Both the position numbers and the translations under genes were made by a program. The notes below the pieces were generated by a model. That model made no database searches. It had not been told where the DNA came from and saw nothing but the letters and a program-made list of their open reading frames with translations. This document shows, in pieces, positions 60,058 through 64,000 of a stretch of DNA of 64,000 nucleotides. Source of the stretch: Streptomyces sp. KMM 9044 (GTDB lineage: Bacteria > Actinomycetota > Actinomycetes > Streptomycetales > Streptomycetaceae). The number at the start of each line of letters is the position of its first letter. The stretch's first letter is position 1. The DNA is taken from assembly GCF_024701375.2 (NCBI RefSeq), contig NZ_CP113910.1, positions 2,108,001 to 2,172,000 on the forward strand. The letters are read 5' to 3'.

Positions 60058-60107
60058 GAAGGGCCGGATTCCTCTCCTCGGGTTCCAGGAGGGGCAGCCG
60101 GCCCTTC
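60058..60107. terminator. bidirectional terminator between nucS and the ATPase gene
   Basis: Perfect 10-bp arms GAAGGGCCGG / CCGGCCCTTC, extended inward by CCTCTCCT / AGGAGGGG-type pairing. It lies between the convergent stops of nucS (60000) and the ATPase gene (60126). Confidence 0.8.
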
Positions 60108-60125
60108 GTCGCGGGGTGACGTCCG

Positions 60126-62675
60126 TCAGATCACCGTGGCCCCGGAGCTGCTGGGCGTGCCCGCGTCGCCGCTCTGCGGGGCGCTCGCCGAACTGCTCGC
60201 CTCCGACTGCGTCTCGGCCGGGGTGGAGGGTGCGGGACCGCTCGCCGAGTTGGACGTCTCGGGCGGCGGGGGCTCCTCCGTGGGCTCCCCCGTCGACTCG
60301 GTGGGCTCGGACGGCTCCCCGCTCGGCTCCTCACCGGGCTCCGTCGGACCACCCGGCTCCGTCGGCCCGCCGGAGTCCGACGGCTCGCCGGACGGCTCGG
60401 ACGGCCTGGGGGACTTCGACGGCCCCGTGCCGGTCGTCGGACCGTCCGGTTCCCTCGTGCCGCTCGGGTCGTCCGAGGGCTCGCCCGAGCCGGTGGCCGT
60501 CGGCGTCGGGCCGTCCGGGGTGCCGTCCGGGCCGGGGGCGGCCGGCCGGCCGGTGGCGTCACCGGTGTCGCCGTTCTCGTCGGCACGCGGGTCGGCGCCC
60601 AGGCTGCCGTCGTCGATGCCCCGGCTCGCGGACGGGTTGACGCCGACGTTCTCCGAGGGAGTGCCCGCGTCGTGGTCCGAGGTGGCTCCGAGGGTGACCA
60701 CCGTGCCCAGCACGGCCACGAGCAGCGCGCCCGCGCCGGCCGCCACCAGGTTGCGCCGGGCCATACCCTTCAGGCCGCCTGCCGCCCTGTGCGCGGGAGC
60801 GGGCCCCGGCACGGGCGCGGGCGCGGTGCGGTGGACGATCAGCCCCGTGTCGGCGGGCGGCCGGAGCTCCGGGAAGGCCGTCGGCACCCCGCGGGGCGGC
60901 GACACCGACTCCTCGTCGCGGGCGTCGGGCACCTCCTCCCCCGCGGCCGGCGTCACCGGGATGCCGGAACGGTCGGCGACCAGGGCCAGCGCGCGGCGTC
61001 CGGCGACGGTGCCGCGCTTGTCGGCGAGGGCGCCGCGCAGGCCGATGGAGGCCTCCAGCTCGGCACGGGCACGGTCGAGATCGCCGGTGCACAGGGCGTG
61101 GATGCCGAGCTCGTGGTGGAAGTAGGCCTCCTCCGCCACGTCCCCGGCGAGCCGGGCGGCCTCCGCGCCGGCCCGCAGCGCCCGCTCCCAGGCGCTCCAG
61201 CGCAGGCCCGCGGCGAACGCGGGTGCGGCGGAGCGGGCGAGCTGCACGGCGGCGCTGGGCTCGCCCTCGCCTGCGGACGAGCCGAGCGGCGACAGCAGGC
61301 CGAGCGCGGCGAGCACGGCGTCGGCCTCGGCGCAGACCCGCTCGGGGGTGACCGAGGGGTGCCCGGTCCACCAGGCGTAGTGCTGGGCGGCGGTACGGGC
61401 CTGCGCCTCGGCCTCGTCGGTGTACCCGGCGGCCTCCAGCTGGGCCGGCACACCGGCGGCGAGCCGGTAGCGGGAGCCGACGGCGGAGACCAGTCCGCAC
61501 GCGGTCAGTTCACCGAGCGCGGCGTCGGCGTGGGTGTCGCCGACCAGCGCGGGCAGGTGTGCCCGGTGCGGGAGTTCACCGCCGAGCGCGACGGCGAACC
61601 GCAGGGTGGCACGGGCGGAGGCACTGAGCCGGGAGGCGAGCAGCGGGGCGGGGGCGGCCGCCTCGCCGAGCGAGGGCAGCGGGACAGCGTCACCCTCGAC
61701 GGCGCCCTCGGGCAGGTCCTCGGGCGGGGTGTCCTCGAAGACACCGAACTCGTCGACGGCACTGGTCCCGATGCGCAGCCGGTCGCGCTGCCGCAGCAGG
61801 GCGCCGGCCTGGACGAAGCGCAGCGGCAGCCCCTCGGACTCGAACCAGAGGTCACCGGCCCAGTTCGACTCGTCCTCGGTGAGGCGCCGGCCGACGGCGT
61901 GCTCCAGCAGGTCCAGGCCGGCCGCGCGGTCGAGACCCTCGAGGGCGACCTCCTCGACACCGGAGTCGGCGGACGGGGCGGGCACGTCCGGTGTGGCGCC
62001 GAGCAGGAAGGCGCACTCGGGGGTGGCGTCCAGCAGTTCGTCCAGGGCCGCCCCGCCGAACCCGAGGTCGTCGAGGACGACGACCGCGCCGACCTCCCGC
62101 AGGCAGTCGGCCAGTTCGTCCCGGCCGGGGCGGTACAGGGGAGCGCCGTGGACGGCGTAGAAGAGGTCGTACAGCAGGTCGTCGGCGCTGCGGCGGTGGC
62201 CGTTGATGCGGACGACGCCGTCGGGGGCGAGGTCCGCGCAGTCCTCGGCGACGGTGTCGAGCAGCCGGGTGCGGCCGGATCCCGCGGGCCCGGTCAGGAG
62301 CACGGAGCGGCCGCGGGCGAGCAGCCGGACCAGCTTCTCGCGCTCGTCGTGACGGGCCAGCAGCGGCAGCTCGGCCTGGGCGGGCCCCGGCGGGACGGGC
62401 GGCTTCGCGGCACGGGCGGTCCCGGCGCGCTCGGCCTCCGCCAGCTTCACCGGACGGGCGGGCCGCTCGGCGGGCGGGCAGGGCTCTATCTCGCTGCCGT
62501 CGACGGGGTTGACGGTGAGCAGGTAGTCGCCGGAGACGAGCTGCACCGTGCGCGCGAGTGCGGGCACGTGCTGTCCGATTTCGGATGCGAGGGAATCCCT
62601 GGGCGGGCGCTGGCGGGGCGCGTGCCCGTCGCCGTCGCGACCGTACTCCTCGGGTCCCGGGTTGTTCGGGTCCAT
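60126..62675 (-). CDS. STAND-like ATP-binding protein with TPR-like region, membrane segment and disordered Pro/Ser/Glu tail
   Basis: The 849-aa product starts at ATG 62675 (MDPNNPGPEEYGRDGDGHAP). A P-loop ATPase follows: LLTGPAGSGRTRLLDT (Walker A) and AVVVLDDLGFG (Walker B). Then come a helical ATPase/winged region (LSASARATLRFAVALGG) and TPR-like helices (AEEAYFHHELGIHALCTGDL; RARAELEASIGLRGALADKR). A single membrane helix lies near residue 650 (NLVAAGAGALLVAVLGTVVT). The rest, about 180 residues, is a Pro/Ser/Thr/Glu-rich tail probably outside the cell. The SCO5387-like role is unknown; a transcription-coupled signalling ATPase is one possibility. Confidence 0.85.
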   Translation of the reverse strand: MDPNNPGPEEYGRDGDGHAPRQRPPRDSLASEIGQHVPALARTVQLVSGDYLLTVNPVDGSEIEPCPPAERPARPVKLAEAERAGTARAAKPPVPPGPAQAELPLLARHDEREKLVRLLARGRSVLLTGPAGSGRTRLLDTVAEDCADLAPDGVVRINGHRRSADDLLYDLFYAVHGAPLYRPGRDELADCLREVGAVVVLDDLGFGGAALDELLDATPECAFLLGATPDVPAPSADSGVEEVALEGLDRAAGLDLLEHAVGRRLTEDESNWAGDLWFESEGLPLRFVQAGALLRQRDRLRIGTSAVDEFGVFEDTPPEDLPEGAVEGDAVPLPSLGEAAAPAPLLASRLSASARATLRFAVALGGELPHRAHLPALVGDTHADAALGELTACGLVSAVGSRYRLAAGVPAQLEAAGYTDEAEAQARTAAQHYAWWTGHPSVTPERVCAEADAVLAALGLLSPLGSSAGEGEPSAAVQLARSAAPAFAAGLRWSAWERALRAGAEAARLAGDVAEEAYFHHELGIHALCTGDLDRARAELEASIGLRGALADKRGTVAGRRALALVADRSGIPVTPAAGEEVPDARDEESVSPPRGVPTAFPELRPPADTGLIVHRTAPAPVPGPAPAHRAAGGLKGMARRNLVAAGAGALLVAVLGTVVTLGATSDHDAGTPSENVGVNPSASRGIDDGSLGADPRADENGDTGDATGRPAAPGPDGTPDGPTPTATGSGEPSDDPSGTREPDGPTTGTGPSKSPRPSEPSGEPSDSGGPTEPGGPTEPGEEPSGEPSEPTESTGEPTEEPPPPETSNSASGPAPSTPAETQSEASSSASAPQSGDAGTPSSSGATVI

Positions 62676-62958
62676 AGGTCCTAGCCCCCCAAAAGCGTTG
62701 TGTGCCTGGGTCCTGTCGTCGGACTCCCGGTGTCGCTGCACACCGCGCTGTCGCTTCTGGTCCGGTCCCGCCCGAGGGTTGCAAGGCGGCGGGTAGCCGA
62801 ACCCTAAACCTTCGCTCAGTATCCACGACAGCCCGGGGTGCCGGGCGGTCCGAGACGTCACGGTCTCGTGAGGATTGTGCGTGCGTCACACCGTTGGCCG
62901 AGGTCGGCCCGGGTCCGCCTGTCCTTCCGGTCCGGTCCGGCAGATCCCGTCCCGCACC

Positions 62959-63282
62959 TCATACACGGGGCAGCGTGTCCACCCCGATGCCTCCTTCGAT
63001 CGCCAGGATCCGGTGCAGCCGGGTGGCCACCAACAGGCGCTGCATCTGCAGTGGTACGTCACGCAGCACCAGACGACGGCCGCAACGGCCGGCCCGCCGG
63101 TGGGCTCCCATGATCACACCGAGTCCGGTGGCGTCCCAGGAGTCCAGTTCGGACAGGTCCAGCAGCAGGTCGCCGACTCCGTCGTCGACGGCCGCGTGCA
63201 GGGCCGTACGGGCGTCCGCCGCGCTGCGGACGTCGAGGCGGCCCCCGACGACCAGCTCGGTGTGGTCGCCCCTGATGTGCAT
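62959..63282 (-). CDS. STAS-domain anti-sigma factor antagonist
   Basis: The 107-aa product is a single STAS domain: HTELVVGGRLDVRSAADART, LLLDLSELDSWDATGLGVIM and RRLVLRDVPLQMQRLLVATR. The phosphorylation loop reads DATGLG where Bacillus SpoIIAA has DSSGLG, so Thr52 takes the place of the phosphoserine. No cognate anti-sigma kinase or sigma factor lies next to it, so its partners are elsewhere. Confidence 0.9.
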   Translation of the reverse strand: MHIRGDHTELVVGGRLDVRSAADARTALHAAVDDGVGDLLLDLSELDSWDATGLGVIMGAHRRAGRCGRRLVLRDVPLQMQRLLVATRLHRILAIEGGIGVDTLPRV

Positions 63283-63436
63283 ATGCGCTCCCCGGTGCGT
63301 GCGTCTCGTGTCTCCGTAGTTCGGTCATGACGGTGATGCAACCTCTGACTGCGTGGAGCCTGCGGAGGTTGCCCCGCGTAAGCGAACCGATACCGAATTC
63401 ACCCCGGCGCGTGACCGGGCCGGGGGTTCGGATGGA

Positions 63437-64000
63437 TCAGTACGTGTAGAAGCCCTGCCCGCTCTTCCGGCCGATGTCACCGGCATCAACCATCCGGCGC
63501 ATCAGCTCGGGAGCGGCGAACTTCTCGTCCTGGGACTCGGTGTAGATGTTGCTGGTGGCGTGCAGCAGGATGTCCACGCCGGTCAGGTCGGCGGTGGCCA
63601 GTGGTCCCATGGCGTGGCCGAAGCCCAGTTTGCAGGCCAGGTCGATGTCCTCGGCGCTCGCCACACCCGACTCGTGGAGCTTCGCGGCCTCGACGACGAG
63701 GGCGGAGATGAGGCGGGTGGTCACGAAGCCGGCCACATCGCGGTTGACGACGATGCAGGTCTTGCCGACGGACTCGGCGAACTCCCGCGCGGTGGCGAGG
63801 GTTTCGTCGCTGGTCTTGTAGCCGCGGACCAGTTCGCACAGCTGCATCATCGGCACCGGCGAGAAGAAGTGGACGCCGACGACCCGCTCCGGGCGCCGCG
63901 TAGCCGCCGCGATCTTGGTGATCGGGATGGCGGAGGTGTTGGAGGCGAGGACGGTGTCGTCGCGCACGATTCCGTCCAGGGCGCTGAAGATCTCGTGCTT
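63437..64000 (-). CDS. 3-hydroxybutyryl-CoA dehydrogenase, N-terminus cut by window edge
   Basis: The visible 187 codons are the C-terminal two thirds of the enzyme that reduces acetoacetyl-CoA to 3-hydroxybutyryl-CoA (or the reverse). They read VLASNTSAIPITKIAAATRR, VVGVHFFSPVPMMQLCELVR (catalytic HFFSP His), GKTCIVVNRDVAGFVTTRLI and LACKLGFGHAMGPLATADLT, and end in GRKSGQGFYTY. The NAD-binding Rossmann start lies beyond 64000. With the thiolase at 45.4 kb it belongs to C4 acyl-CoA metabolism. Confidence 0.95.
   Translation of the reverse strand, partial: KHEIFSALDGIVRDDTVLASNTSAIPITKIAAATRRPERVVGVHFFSPVPMMQLCELVRGYKTSDETLATAREFAESVGKTCIVVNRDVAGFVTTRLISALVVEAAKLHESGVASAEDIDLACKLGFGHAMGPLATADLTGVDILLHATSNIYTESQDEKFAAPELMRRMVDAGDIGRKSGQGFYTY

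Overview
The window is high-GC actinobacterial DNA that reads as the core chromosome of a Streptomyces. The evidence is codon bias, GTG/TTG starts, GTGA/ATGA overlaps, and a gene order that I recall from memory as closely following the S. coelicolor SCO5444-to-SCO5385 interval: glgP-glgE-treS-maltokinase-glgB, pta-ackA-pyk, icmA, meaB-thiolase-epimerase, scy-filP, nucS. I saw no rRNA, tRNA, CRISPR array, prophage or intact transposase.

Layout. 1-11.5 kb: alpha-glucan metabolism, with partial glgP divergent from glgE-treS-pep2-glgB (the GlgE pathway from trehalose/maltose-1-phosphate to branched glucan). 11.5-20.4 kb: a HelD/HelR-like RNA-polymerase-associated ATPase, then a stretch rich in broken genes. 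It holds a thioredoxin without its C-terminus, a MerR regulator, a frameshifted dicarboxylate carrier next to an intact CitA/CitB-type two-component system, and the fused, frameshifted remains of a [NiFe]-hydrogenase. 20.4-26.8 kb: central metabolism (pfkA, then pta-ackA and pyk). 26.9-31.3 kb: a secreted/membrane gene set (DUF6230, DUF6114, low-complexity secreted protein) and a thioredoxin-TPR chaperone-like protein. 31.5-38 kb: a TetR regulator, icmA behind a perfect 18-bp palindrome, two DUF3817 membrane proteins, a MarR regulator, a rearranged three-gene operon and a thiamine-binding-type protein. 38.3-43.2 kb: three AIM24-family genes in tandem, a MarR regulator and an OmpR-type two-component system. 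43.3-47.2 kb: a repeat-containing PepSY-like secreted protein, then meaB, a thiolase and methylmalonyl-CoA epimerase. 47.5-56.7 kb: the polarisome/cytoskeletal coiled-coil proteins Scy and FilP, then two paralogous ABC exporter pairs. 56.7-64 kb: a 173-bp hairpin element (MITE-like), small conserved genes, a luciferase-like oxidoreductase with a TTA codon, nucS (mismatch repair), a large STAND-like ATPase, a STAS protein and a partial 3-hydroxybutyryl-CoA dehydrogenase.

Common themes are carbon storage and acyl-CoA flow (glycogen/maltosyl phosphate, acetate node, isobutyryl-/methylmalonyl-CoA) and apical growth (Scy/FilP). Several genes, including glgE, dctA, a TetR gene and an SRPBCC-like gene, are interrupted by one-base shifts while both sides stay conserved. 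These are either sequencing errors or very recent mutations. The hydrogenase, subtilase and thioredoxin remnants have lost whole domains and are genuine relics.
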